Shown: positions 25,149-32,787, counted from the first letter of the stretch. The stretch is 64,000 bases of DNA from JAPLHP01 sp963720375 (GCA_963720375.1 CAVRFM010000023.1:1-64000); one strand, 5' to 3'. The notes: a model not told the origin generated them from the sequence alone. Numbers and translations: made by a program.

Positions 25149-25163
25149 TCCCCTTTGTATCCA
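25149..25163 (+). repeat. Right 15-bp direct repeat of the restriction island
   Basis: Exact copy of the left repeat at 23787-23801, 35 bp after the stop of the SRA-HNH gene and 46 bp before the next NUDIX start. Confidence 0.6.
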
Positions 25164-25208
25164 AGTTTGGGTTGGGATGGTACGCTGAGTAACTGATGTG
25201 GACTTAGC

Positions 25209-25946
25209 ATGGTAGCGAATCCGAAGGATGCAGCTACCCTGATCCTGTTGCGCAGTGCCAGGCGATCTGAATCAGGGATCGAAGTCCTCATGCTGCAAAG
25301 GCATGCCAATAGCGCGTTTATGCCTGGTGCTTATGTCTTCCCTGGGGGCATGGTGGAAGTGGCGGACTATGCACCTGAGGTGGAGCGAATCTGCCATGGG
25401 CTGAGCTTCGAAAAGGCGCGGGGTATTATCAATAGTGCTTCCCCTCCTGAGAGGGCGCTCGGATTCTTCGTGGCCGCCATCAGGGAGACGTTTGAGGAGG
25501 CGGGAATTCTTCTGGCTTGCAGGGAGTCCTCTGCATTGGCAGCTCTCGATGAGGAGCAGAAGGCGCGGTTTGCTGGGTACCGTGATAAAGTACACGGTGA
25601 TCCCGTTGCTTTTATGCCGATAATTGAGCAGGAGGGGCTGAAGCTGGCGACAGACAGCCTCTGCTACTTTGCCCACTGGATTACTCCGGAGGCGTCTCCT
25701 ATTCGGTTTGACGCCCGTTTCTTTGTGGCCTCTGCCCCGCCGGATCAGGAGGCTTGTTCTGATGGATTGGAGACGACTGTGGCTAAGTGGATTTCACCTC
25801 AGGAGCTACTGGAAGAACACCGAAAAGGGGCGTTGTTTCTGCCTGTGCCCACGCTGTCCAGCGTGTCAACCCTGGCCCGGTTCTCCAGAGTTGACGAAGT
25901 GATTGCCTCGACGCGTGGTAAAGTGATACATGTTGGTCATGGATGA
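25209..25946 (+). CDS. NUDIX hydrolase, NUDT19-like (acyl-CoA diphosphatase type)
   Basis: A 245-residue NUDIX enzyme with the split box of the NUDT19 class: GAYVFPGGMVEVAD, then a long insertion, then AAIRETFEEAGILL, which supplies the metal-binding Glu residues. This class hydrolyses CoA and acyl-CoAs or related nucleotides. The ATG at 25209 is used. The last approximately 110 codons are duplicated at 29092-29421, and just downstream lies a copied remnant of the meaB 3' end, indicating that this gene once lay convergent to meaB before a 3.1-kb segment came between them. Confidence 0.85.
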   Translation: MVANPKDAATLILLRSARRSESGIEVLMLQRHANSAFMPGAYVFPGGMVEVADYAPEVERICHGLSFEKARGIINSASPPERALGFFVAAIRETFEEAGILLACRESSALAALDEEQKARFAGYRDKVHGDPVAFMPIIEQEGLKLATDSLCYFAHWITPEASPIRFDARFFVASAPPDQEACSDGLETTVAKWISPQELLEEHRKGALFLPVPTLSSVSTLARFSRVDEVIASTRGKVIHVGHG

Positions 25947-26011
25947 CCCGGATTAGCCTTTGCTTGATTCTCCTTCACCCGGCGCAGCCAATTCTCTACC
26001 CATGACACCAG
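25617..26011 (+). repeat. Left copy of approximately 395-bp direct repeat (NUDIX 3' end plus meaB 3' end)
   Basis: About 97% identical to 29092-29487 by eye (around ten substitutions and one indel). This copy keeps the NUDIX gene whole and holds only a stub of the meaB C-terminus (on the minus strand, 25947-26011). The other copy keeps meaB and a headless NUDIX fragment. Homology breaks off at CATGACACCAG on the right. Confidence 0.85.
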
Positions 26012-26093
26012 CCTTCAATCCTGCTAACATAGTCCGGCAATTATCTCTATAGCAACATAATTGATTGCATCCGTGTCCCGTGTCGTCCAATTC

Positions 26094-26243
26094 ACAACTT
26101 CAAAGATGAAGGGCAATTGTGGTATAGTATTGCCATTGCTGGTACACGGGCGACATGGATAATATGCGGGTATCTGTGCAACGCCGAAATCATCTATTTT
26201 ATTTCTCTTTTGATGCGTACGCTTGGAATGGCAGACATCCCAA
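26094..26243 (+). repeat. Dispersed approximately 150-bp repeat element, copy A
   Basis: Aligns by eye at roughly 70% with 28387-28530; shared blocks include CAACTTCAAA, GTATAGT.TTGCCATT, GACGCCGAAAT-like ACGCCGAAAT and the terminal TTGATGCGTACGC...GGCAGACATCCC. No protein frame is conserved. The final approximately 35 bp recur a third time at 29055-29093. It fills the gap upstream of the PHP gene. Confidence 0.55.
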
Positions 26244-26264
26244 TCATCTTGTCGAGATTTCATC

Positions 26265-26933
26265 TTGAAGATCGATCTCCACGTTCATACCAATCCGCTA
26301 TCACCCGATAGCTTCATGAGCGCTGAGCAAGCCATCCAGACAGCGAAGGAGATTGGATTAGATGGTATTTGCTTCACTGAGCATGATCGCGCATGGCCAT
26401 TGTCTGAAATCCGCCTCTTAAGAGAAAAGCACGACTTCCCCGTTTTCAGGGGTGTCGAGGTCATGCTGCGGGGCGGTATTGAAATGCTCGTTTTCGGTTT
26501 GAACATCGACTTCACCAGTCTGCTCCAACTCAGAGATCTAAGGAATATGGTAATCGCGGCGAAGGGATTCATGGTCTACGCACACCCCTTTCGTGGGCTC
26601 CCGGAACTGACAATCAGTGATTCAGATGCTGCATTTCAGATCACGCTTGGCAAGGTAGACATCACCAGCATTGATGCTATGGAAGGTCGCAATGGGCGCC
26701 ACAAAGACATTTTCAACCAACCAGCCCTGGAAATGGCTGCGAGGTGTAGCTTGAAGACCACAGGCGGAAGTGATGCCCATGCAGTAGATGAAATCGGCAC
26801 ATGCGTCACGGTCTTTGAGAGCAACGTCACTTCGGATGCCGAACTACTGAACGAGTTGAGTGCCGGCAGATTTGCCAGCGCACAATTCAGGATCAGGGAG
26901 AGATGGACATGGCGGGAACCACAGATAGGATAG
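26265..26933 (+). CDS. PHP-domain metal-dependent phosphoesterase
   Basis: A 222-residue PHP-fold protein with the four metal-binding motifs in order: DLHVHT at the N-terminus, CFTEHD, the GVEV/YAHPFRG segment and GGSDAH near the end. PHP proteins hydrolyse phosphoesters such as nucleoside 3',5'-bisphosphates, nucleic acid ends or histidinol phosphate; this one is closest in size to the small stand-alone type. I place the start at TTG 26265, directly before KIDLHVHT, because earlier in-frame codons lie inside the repeat element; 26223 is the longest possibility. It is part of the 3.1-kb insert. Confidence 0.78.
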   Translation: MKIDLHVHTNPLSPDSFMSAEQAIQTAKEIGLDGICFTEHDRAWPLSEIRLLREKHDFPVFRGVEVMLRGGIEMLVFGLNIDFTSLLQLRDLRNMVIAAKGFMVYAHPFRGLPELTISDSDAAFQITLGKVDITSIDAMEGRNGRHKDIFNQPALEMAARCSLKTTGGSDAHAVDEIGTCVTVFESNVTSDAELLNELSAGRFASAQFRIRERWTWREPQIG

Positions 26934-27154
26934 GTACCCGCGCTGGGGGTCTTAATTGACAACCTGCGTCCCGATGGCGTAGCATTTTCTTTGAGCCTTG
27001 TTCATGAAATGGGACACCGCAGTTTCTCGGAAAGCAAGAAGGTAACCCTATTGAGCGGTGCCGTCGACAACGGGGAGCCCTGCCTTGATCCCCCAGCCTG
27101 AAGTATTGCGGATGTCCTACACAAATAAACGCAAATAGGAGGTGCGGAGCAAAA

Positions 27155-28078
27155 ATGGCAAAGAGACTGGATGGCAAAGTAGCGATAGTAACCGGTTCCG
27201 GCCGCGGAATCGGTGCCGCCCACGCAATGGCGCTGGCCATGCACGGAGCGAAGGTAGTCGTCAATGATCCCGGTGTCAATCGCGACGGGACTGGTTCCTC
27301 CAACGTGGCTGACGAGACCGTAGCCGCTATCAAGAAGGCCGGCGGAGTAGCCATAGCCAACTATGACAGCGTGGCCACTCCTGAAGGCGGCGAGGCCATC
27401 GTCAAGTGCGCGGTGGAGAAGCTCGGCGGAATCCACATACTGGTAAACAACGCAGGCTTCCTGCGGGACAAGACATGCTGGACCATGACTCCGGAAGAGT
27501 TTGACTTGGTGGTCAAAGTGCATCTCTACGGGCATTTCAATACCATCAGGGCAGCGGCACCGATCATGAGGCAGCAGAGGTGGGGAAGGATAATCAACAC
27601 CTCCTCTGAGGCAGGTGCTATCGGTAATTTCGGGCAGATCAACTACTCGGCAGCCAAGGAGGGCATCGTCGGTCTGACCAGGGTTGTCGGCAGGGAACTG
27701 GGCAAGTACGGCGTGACCTGCAATGCGATCAGGCCGCAGGCGGCAACGCGTATGACCATGACCGAGGATGTGCTGTCCAATATCGCGAAGATGACCGGGC
27801 TGAAAGACGCGAAAGAGGCCGAGAAAGCATTCATTGCCATGGCCGACCCCAAGTTTATTTCTCCTATCCTGATATTCCTGTGCTCAGAGGAAGCGGCAAA
27901 CGTCAATGCGCGCGTATTCAATGTTGGCAGCGGCAAGTTCGGCCTCTACAACGAGCCGGAGGTCATTGCCTTTGTGGAGAAGCCTGGCCAGGTCTGGGAC
28001 ACTGAAGAGCTGATCAAGGAAATGGTCGCCAAAGTAACTGGCAAACTGGCTAACGTGTCCCCTCCGCAGCAGAAATAG
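27155..28078 (+). CDS. SDR-family oxidoreductase (paralogue 4)
   Basis: A 307-residue SDR with TGSGRGIG at 13-20, VNNAG at 97-101, catalytic Ser (150 or 151), Tyr164 and Lys168 (YSAAK). Its NDPGVNRDGTGSSNVADETV stretch is the pattern seen in the dehydrogenase domain of multifunctional enzyme type 2, suggesting 3-hydroxyacyl-CoA dehydrogenation. An AGGAGGTG ribosome-binding site precedes the ATG at 27155. Unlike the 7-10 kb copies it ends VSPPQQK without the acidic-basic tail. It lies in the insert bounded by 395-bp repeats and has its own terminator downstream. Confidence 0.88.
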   Translation: MAKRLDGKVAIVTGSGRGIGAAHAMALAMHGAKVVVNDPGVNRDGTGSSNVADETVAAIKKAGGVAIANYDSVATPEGGEAIVKCAVEKLGGIHILVNNAGFLRDKTCWTMTPEEFDLVVKVHLYGHFNTIRAAAPIMRQQRWGRIINTSSEAGAIGNFGQINYSAAKEGIVGLTRVVGRELGKYGVTCNAIRPQAATRMTMTEDVLSNIAKMTGLKDAKEAEKAFIAMADPKFISPILIFLCSEEAANVNARVFNVGSGKFGLYNEPEVIAFVEKPGQVWDTEELIKEMVAKVTGKLANVSPPQQK

Positions 28079-28103
28079 ATCGAAGTGGCAATTCGAGCAA
28101 CCG

Positions 28104-28138
28104 AAGCCGCTGTAGGTATGACAAACCTGCAGCGGCTT
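28104..28138 (+). terminator. Terminator of the SDR gene at 27155
   Basis: Inverted repeat AAGCCGCTG (28104-28112) with CAGCGGCTT (28130-28138), extended by AGGT/ACCT across a mismatch, and followed by TTCATTCCT. It sits 25 bp after the stop codon. Confidence 0.75.
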
Positions 28139-28141
28139 TCA

Positions 28142-28651
28142 TTCCTATGAACTGGCTATCGGCAACGGCTGAGGCATGATCACCGAATACGATCTGAGAC
28201 AAGCCGCAGCATCTACCTGGTCTTGATCCTGATCAGTATGTCTCCCGGGTGGCCGTCAGTAGCCTAGCAGGCGCCGCGGTGCTTTCGGCTGTGTGCCGAC
28301 AAAGGACCGAGAATCTGACGACCGGAGAGACCTAGAACGGACAGTCACAGGACTGTGTTGGCCTTGTGTCATGTCCCTTTGTTCCGCAACTTCAAACCTC
28401 AAGGCCAACTGTAGTATAGTGCTGCCATTCTTGGTTCACGGACGACGCGAAGAGACTGCCGGTGTCTGTGCGACGCCGAAATGATTCAGGTAGATCTTGA
28501 TGCATAAGCATGAAAGGGCAGACATCCCAACCTCAGCTTGGACGTAGAAGTGGATAGGCGGTTTTGATTCCCTCAAGGCCGTCAAGTGATCCCAAATGGC
28601 CTCTTGAATATCGAGGGTATCACAATCTACCGCTGAATTAAGGAGCAGCGT
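28142..28651. other. Approximately 510-bp intergenic stretch without a gene
   Basis: Between the terminator after the SDR gene and the SnoaL-like gene I see no credible coding frame; the short frames have poor composition and no ribosome-binding site. The stretch contains repeat copy B and a small TCGGC/GCCGA hairpin near 28288-28302. The rest reads as decayed sequence. Confidence 0.5.
28387..28530 (+). repeat. Dispersed approximately 150-bp repeat element, copy B
   Basis: Second copy of the element at 26094-26243, ending in the same GGCAGACATCCCAA. Compared with copy A it lacks a few bases of the T-rich stretch near the right end, and the inner palindrome reads ATGCATAAGCAT instead of ATGCGTACGC. 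Confidence 0.55.
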
Positions 28652-29005
28652 CTAGCTAACATTCTCCGGCCCCCAGTATGCCCTCATGTGTTGCACCTTG
28701 CCATCGGCATTAAGCTCGAACACATCAATCGGGCTGATGGTCATGGCTTTCATCACACCATCAAAACTGAAGGCCACCGAATTGCCAGCGCAGCGCAGCT
28801 TGCCATTCAATTTCAGCTTCATCCCCATGGCAAACCCAGATTTGTACAATCCAAGGATCTCCTCGATGCCGTGGCGCACGGGGGAGCCGACCGGGTCTTC
28901 CACAGTGGCATCTACAGCAAAGAGTCTGCGGATCATGTTGAGATCAGCTTTCTCAAAGGCTTCAACGTACATTTGAACGGTTTTTTGAAGCGTAGCGGTT
29001 TCCAT
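28652..29005 (-). CDS. SnoaL-like / ketosteroid isomerase-family protein
   Basis: A 117-residue alpha+beta-barrel protein of the NTF2-like superfamily: TVQMYVEAFEKADLNMIRRLFAVDATVEDPVGSP at the N-terminus is the standard helix-loop-strand entry, and DVFELNADGKVQHMRAYW is the C-terminal strand pair. Members include delta5-3-ketosteroid isomerase and polyketide cyclases. Asp and Glu positions compatible with a general base are present, but the substrate cannot be assigned. A GGAGG site precedes the ATG at 29005. It lies inside the 3.1-kb insert, on the opposite strand to the PHP and SDR genes. Confidence 0.8.
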   Translation of the reverse strand: METATLQKTVQMYVEAFEKADLNMIRRLFAVDATVEDPVGSPVRHGIEEILGLYKSGFAMGMKLKLNGKLRCAGNSVAFSFDGVMKAMTISPIDVFELNADGKVQHMRAYWGPENVS

Positions 29006-29054
29006 GCGGCCTCCTCCTTTTGGATAATCACGCAGACATTATACACTTACAGTT

Positions 29055-29093
29055 TAAGGTTTTGATGCGTACGCATGGAATGGGAGACATCCC
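29055..29093 (+). repeat. Partial third copy (C) of the dispersed element, right end only
   Basis: Holds the terminal approximately 35 bp of the element, including the perfect palindrome ATGCGTACGCAT (29064-29075 region) and GGGAGACATCCC. The 395-bp repeat begins immediately at its right edge, so the element end coincides with the recombination junction. Confidence 0.55.
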
Positions 29094-29421
29094 GATAATT
29101 GTGCAGGAGGGGCTGAAACTGGCGACAGACAGCCTCTGCTACTTTGCCCACTGGATTACTCTGGAGACGTCTCCTATTCGGTTTGACGCCCGTTTCTTTG
29201 TGGCCTCTGCCCCGCCGGATCAGGAGGCTTGTTCTGATGGATTGGAGACGACTGTGGCTAAGTGGATTTCACCTCAGGAGCTACTGGAAGAACACCGAAA
29301 AGGGGCGTTGTTTCTGCCTGTGCCCACGCTATCCAGCGTGTCAACCCTGGCCCGGTTCTCCAGAGTTGACGAAGTGATTGCCTCGACGCGTGGTAAAGTG
29401 ATACATGTTGGTCACGGGTGA
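29092..29421 (+). pseudogene. Truncated duplicate of the NUDIX gene (3' part only)
   Basis: Encodes the last approximately 107 residues of the NUDIX protein at 25209-25946 with three or so amino-acid changes (for example ITPEAS to ITLETS). It lacks the NUDIX box, so it cannot be a working hydrolase even if the in-frame codons upstream (from 29020) were translated. It arose by the duplication that flanks the 3.1-kb insert. Confidence 0.85.
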
Positions 29422-29487
29422 CCAGGATTAGCCCTTTGCTTGATTATCCTTCACCCGGCGCAGCCAATTCTCCACCCATGACACCAG
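29092..29487 (+). repeat. Right copy of the approximately 395-bp direct repeat
   Basis: Counterpart of 25617-26011. It joins a headless NUDIX fragment to the true 3' end of meaB, showing the ancestral convergent junction of those two genes. On its right the sequence continues into meaB without interruption. Confidence 0.85.
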
Positions 29488-29612
29488 AGTCCTGTGGCTG
29501 AGGATCTCTTCGGCGGCGGAGTAGGGATCAATCTCGCCTTTCTCCACCTTTTCCAGGTAGCAGTTGAGCTGGCTGTCACCCTCAACCAATTGTAGAATCT
29601 GGGTGGTGATCC
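29428..29612 (-). pseudogene. Out-of-frame C-terminal part of meaB
   Basis: On the minus strand, after the break near 29613, this frame reads ITTQILQLVEGDSQLNCYLE, then EIDPYSAAEEIL and a stop at 29428. The EIDPYSAA stretch is the usual end of MeaB/ArgK proteins. Removing one base (T at 29613 on the plus strand) joins it to the upstream frame and yields a 331-residue protein of normal length. Confidence 0.75.
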
Positions 29613-30424
29613 TGATTCTCTATGGTGCGAAGCAGGTCTGCCTTGCGCTGCTGCTGACGCCTCAGGGCGAGTTTGCCACTCTGTTTAAGGGCCTGATAGT
29701 GGTTTTCAACATGTTGATAGAGTTCTCTGGTGCCTACGTCGTTGGTGGCCTGGGTGGCCACAACGGGGACTTGCCACCACGATTGTTTTGGGCTCTGGTG
29801 GAGCATTGATATCAACTCGCCTACCAGGTAATCCGCCCCGGGGCGGTCGGCCTTGTTCACAGCGAAGATATCGGCGATTTCCATCAGTCCGGCTTTCATG
29901 GTCTGAATGGTGTCCCCGGCTTCGGGGACCAGGATGACGACGACGGTATCAACGGTCTCCATGACATCAATCTCTGTCTGCCCAACGCCAACCGTCTCCA
30001 CGAAGATGATGTCCTTACCGGAGGCATCCATGAGCTTGATTACACTGGAGGCCGTCCGAGGCAGTCCTCCATGGCTCCCCCGGGTGGCCATGCTGCGAAT
30101 GAAGACGCCGTCATCAAGGAAGTGCTGCTGCATCCTGACCCTGTCTCCCAGCACAGCGCCTCCCGAAAACGGGCTGGTGGGGTCAACAGCTATGATGCCG
30201 ACCTGCAACGCCTTCTCTCTGGCGATGGCAGTCAGTCTGCTGACCATGGTGCTCTTCCCGCCTCCCGGCGGGCCAGTGATGCCAACACAGAAGGCCTTGC
30301 CTGTGTGGGGATAGATGGCCCTCATTAGTTCGGGCACCTCGTCGCTTTCCCTCTCCACCGTGGTGATCAGCCGTGCCAAGGATAGCCTGTCACCAGCGAG
30401 CATTCTCTCTATAATTTCAGTCAT
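29582..30424 (-). CDS. meaB: MeaB/ArgK G3E-family GTPase, chaperone of B12-dependent acyl-CoA mutase (frameshifted near C-terminus)
   Basis: A P-loop GTPase that protects and reloads adenosylcobalamin mutases. Walker A is GPPGGGKS at 51-58; also present are DPTSPFSGGAVLGDRVRM, the switch segment ETVGVGQTEID and the guanine-specificity motif NKAD. All catalytic parts precede the frameshift, so only the C-terminal dimerisation arm (last 50 or so residues) is lost if the extra base is real. A GACGAGGAG ribosome-binding site precedes the ATG at 30424. It is divergent from the mutase genes across a 157-bp shared promoter region, supporting a functional pair. Confidence 0.9.
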   Translation of the reverse strand: MTEIIERMLAGDRLSLARLITTVERESDEVPELMRAIYPHTGKAFCVGITGPPGGGKSTMVSRLTAIAREKALQVGIIAVDPTSPFSGGAVLGDRVRMQQHFLDDGVFIRSMATRGSHGGLPRTASSVIKLMDASGKDIIFVETVGVGQTEIDVMETVDTVVVILVPEAGDTIQTMKAGLMEIADIFAVNKADRPGADYLVGELISMLHQSPKQSWWQVPVVATQATNDVGTRELYQHVENHYQALKQSGKLALRRQQQRKADLLRTIENQDHHPDSTIG

Positions 30425-30495
30425 TAACGGCTCCTCGTCAGGTTCTGCCAGGGCGTCATGAGGAAGATGGTATGACAGTCACTGCGATGCTGCTT

Positions 30496-30525
30496 TTGCA
30501 TTGTAGGTCTGCTTGTTGATATTAT
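30496..30525 (+). promoter_or_regulatory. Candidate promoter for the acyl-CoA mutase genes
   Basis: TTGCAT (30496-30501) and TATTAT (30520-30525) at 18-bp spacing, 57 bp before the ATG at 30582. A shifted alternative (TTGTAG with TATAGA, 16-bp spacing) overlaps it. No cobalamin riboswitch was recognised between meaB and the mutase gene. Confidence 0.35.
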
Positions 30526-30581
30526 AGATTATAAGGTAAGAATGAGCCCGATTCAAAGTCGGGGAAGATCGAGGAGGGTCG

Positions 30582-32189
30582 ATGGCTGAGAACAAAAATG
30601 GGCAAATATACTCAGTCTCTGGGATCCCCATAAAGGACATCTATACCCCAGAGGACGTGAAGAATATCAACTACGAGAAAGACATCGGCGCCCCCGGCAA
30701 GCCTCCATATACTCGGGGCGTGTACGCCAGTATGTACCGGGGCCAACTGTGGACCATCAGGCGTCTCACCGGCTATGACAGCCCGGAGGCCACCAACGCC
30801 CGCTACAAGGAGGAGTATGCCCTGGGGCAGACAGGCTTCTCCATTGCTCCCGATATTTCCACTCCTTCGGGCATGGACCCGGATGACCCCAGAGTGGCGC
30901 ATGATATTGGCCACGCCGGCGTTCCCATCTACTCCATCGAAGATATGGAGGCTGTCTTCAAGGATCTGCCCATAGAGAAGTGTTCTGCTTTCTTGGCAGA
31001 CAGGGTTGGTGGACTGCTGACACCTGCATACTTCGTCATGGCGCAAAGGCGAGGCATACCCCTCGATCAGGTCAGAGGGACAACGGCCAACGACATGCTG
31101 ACCTGGAGCTCGATGGAGCTGGCCAACCAGCCTCCGCCAGAGGCCTACTTCCGGCTCTCCGTGGACCTCGTCGAGTGGTGCGCTCAGTACGCGCCGCGGT
31201 GGTATCCCATATCCATGAACTCCTACAACCCCAGAGACAACGGCATCAGCGCTATCCAGGAGCTGGGCATGCTCATGGCGGATGTTATCCAGTATTGCGA
31301 TGAGGGGAAGCGGCGGGGCAGGGTTCCTTTGGACAAGTTCTGCAAGAGGTTTGCGTTCAACATGGCTGCCAACAACGATCTCTTTGAGGAAATATGCAAA
31401 CTACGTGCGGCCCGGCGCATGCTGCGCAAGATCATCAACGAAAGATTCGGGGTACAGGACCCGGCGTGCGGACAGTTCCGGGTGCACGTCCAGACCTCAG
31501 GCTCCACTCATACGCACCAGGAGCCTCTGAACAACGTCATCCGCATTGCCTACCAGACACTGGCTGCTGTCTTGGGCGGAGCCCAGTCTATACACGCCAA
31601 CGGCTATGATGAAGCGGTGTGCCTGCCGACGGAACAAGCCATGCTGCTGGCCATTCGGACGGAGCAGATAGTAGGGCTCGAGTCCGGTGTTACCAATACC
31701 ATAGACCCGCTCGGAGGCTCTTACTATGTTGAGTCCCTGACCAATGAGATAGAGAAGAGGGCATGGGAATATATCAAGAAGATCGAAGACCAGGGTGGTC
31801 TCTTGAAGGCCATCACCAATGGATGGATTCACCGGGAGTACAAACAGGCCATCATTGACTACGACAACAAACTGAAGTCCGGCGAACTTACCATTGTGGG
31901 CGTCAACAAGTTCCGCCTCGATCCGGACAAGGTGCCCTACAAGGTGCCCATCTTCAAGTCCGATCGGACCTCTGTCGAGTTTCTCAAGCAAAGGATCAAG
32001 AAGCTCAGAGAGACCAGGGACAAAGCCAAGCATGCCCAGGCCATGAAGAAGCTGGACGAGGTCCTCCGCAGCGACGCCAACTCTGTCCCGGCTATCAAGG
32101 AAGCGGTGGAAGCACATGCTACCCCCGGAGAGTTGGGGGCGGCTGTGATGAAAGTCTACGGCAAGTGGGCCTACCCGATCGGTGTCTAG
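30582..32189 (+). CDS. B12-dependent acyl-CoA mutase, large (catalytic) subunit, divergent
   Basis: A 535-residue TIM-barrel subunit of the methylmalonyl-CoA mutase family without a fused B12 domain, which is encoded by the next gene. Family landmarks: LWTIRRLTGYDSPEATN, RGTTANDMLTWSSMELA, NSYNPRDNGISAIQELG, QTSGSTHTHQEPLNN and IDPLGGSYYVESLT. At the segment that in methylmalonyl-CoA mutase reads TIRQYAGF, the Tyr contacting the substrate carboxylate is Leu62, and the following FDLPT segment is PDIST. This points to another acyl-CoA, perhaps 2-hydroxyisobutyryl-, isobutyryl- or a new substrate. A GAGGAGGG site precedes the ATG. Overlap with the next gene's long frame implies coupling. Confidence 0.9.
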   Translation: MAENKNGQIYSVSGIPIKDIYTPEDVKNINYEKDIGAPGKPPYTRGVYASMYRGQLWTIRRLTGYDSPEATNARYKEEYALGQTGFSIAPDISTPSGMDPDDPRVAHDIGHAGVPIYSIEDMEAVFKDLPIEKCSAFLADRVGGLLTPAYFVMAQRRGIPLDQVRGTTANDMLTWSSMELANQPPPEAYFRLSVDLVEWCAQYAPRWYPISMNSYNPRDNGISAIQELGMLMADVIQYCDEGKRRGRVPLDKFCKRFAFNMAANNDLFEEICKLRAARRMLRKIINERFGVQDPACGQFRVHVQTSGSTHTHQEPLNNVIRIAYQTLAAVLGGAQSIHANGYDEAVCLPTEQAMLLAIRTEQIVGLESGVTNTIDPLGGSYYVESLTNEIEKRAWEYIKKIEDQGGLLKAITNGWIHREYKQAIIDYDNKLKSGELTIVGVNKFRLDPDKVPYKVPIFKSDRTSVEFLKQRIKKLRETRDKAKHAQAMKKLDEVLRSDANSVPAIKEAVEAHATPGELGAAVMKVYGKWAYPIGV

Positions 32190-32205
32190 AGAAGGAGAAG
32201 AAGCA

Positions 32206-32622
32206 ATGACTCAGAAGAAAGTCAGAGTTCTAATGGCCAAGCCGGGGCTGGAGGGTCACTGGCGCGGATTGATTTCCGTCAGCCAGGCTTTCAAGGATGC
32301 CGGCTTTGAAGTGATATACGGTGGCAGCATGCCTCCGACTGAGATCGCTGCGACCGCTCTTCAGGAAGACGTTGATATAGTTGGCCTCAGCATACTCTGC
32401 TCCAACTACATGGAGCTGGTCACCGAGGTCATGAAGGAGCTCAAGGCCAAGAAGAAGGATGACGTAATCGTCATATTGGGTGGCATCATCTACGAGGAGG
32501 ATTTTGATGCACTCCACAAGATGGGCGTCGATGGGATATACATTCCGGGCACTCCTCTGGACGATATAGTGGCCTCGGTCCGCCAAATCATTACCCGGGG
32601 CAAGAGGAAGGTTACCAGGTAG
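32206..32622 (+). CDS. B12-binding small subunit of acyl-CoA mutase
   Basis: A 138-residue cobalamin-binding Rossmann domain. The motif DxHxxG, whose His coordinates cobalt, is present as ExHxxG: Glu16, His18 and Gly21 (KPGLEGHWRGL). The Asp-to-Glu change at the proton-relay position is unusual. The SxL (LSIL) and GG (LGGIIYEEDF) motifs that cradle the nucleotide tail are conserved. The ATG at 32206 has AAGGAGAAG upstream and is preferred over the 32182 frame start, which would overlap the large subunit gene. Assembles with the preceding large subunit. Confidence 0.9.
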   Translation: MTQKKVRVLMAKPGLEGHWRGLISVSQAFKDAGFEVIYGGSMPPTEIAATALQEDVDIVGLSILCSNYMELVTEVMKELKAKKKDDVIVILGGIIYEEDFDALHKMGVDGIYIPGTPLDDIVASVRQIITRGKRKVTR

Positions 32623-32636
32623 GATTGGCCCACCGG

Positions 32637-32662
32637 GGGGAGTACCACTATCCATACTCCCC
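32637..32662 (+). terminator. Terminator after the acyl-CoA mutase genes
   Basis: Perfect 8-bp inverted repeat GGGGAGTA (32637-32644) with TACTCCCC (32655-32662), 10-base loop, followed by TTAT. Lies 15 bp after the stop codon. Confidence 0.65.
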
Positions 32663-32695
32663 TTATGGCTGGCTTACTCCTACATCCACAGCAAA

Positions 32696-32787
32696 GTCGG
32701 GTAGGCTGGAGCATTGCGGCTCCGCCTCCCCGTTTCCGTCACAGGGGCTTCGCCCCTCTGCACTCCCCAGTTGCTAAACAATCTCAC
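32696..32787 (-). repeat. Intergenic hairpin-rich repeat related to 3616-3720
   Basis: Read on the minus strand it begins GTGAGATTGTTTAGCA (from 32787), sharing 13 bases with the start of the 3616 element, then has AGGGGCGAAGCCCCT, a short tetraloop-type hairpin (32742-32756 region), and another GC-rich inverted repeat. It fills the gap between the mutase terminator and the CODH-cluster promoter. Confidence 0.5.

Noticed and set aside
29020..29421. 133-codon frame as an intact small NUDIX protein
   Set aside because: It lacks the NUDIX box and is a truncated duplicate of the gene at 25209-25946 joined to repeat sequence.
30425..30581. Cobalamin riboswitch upstream of the B12-dependent mutase
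   Set aside because: The 157-bp gap is too short for a full element and no B12-box-like sequence was seen.
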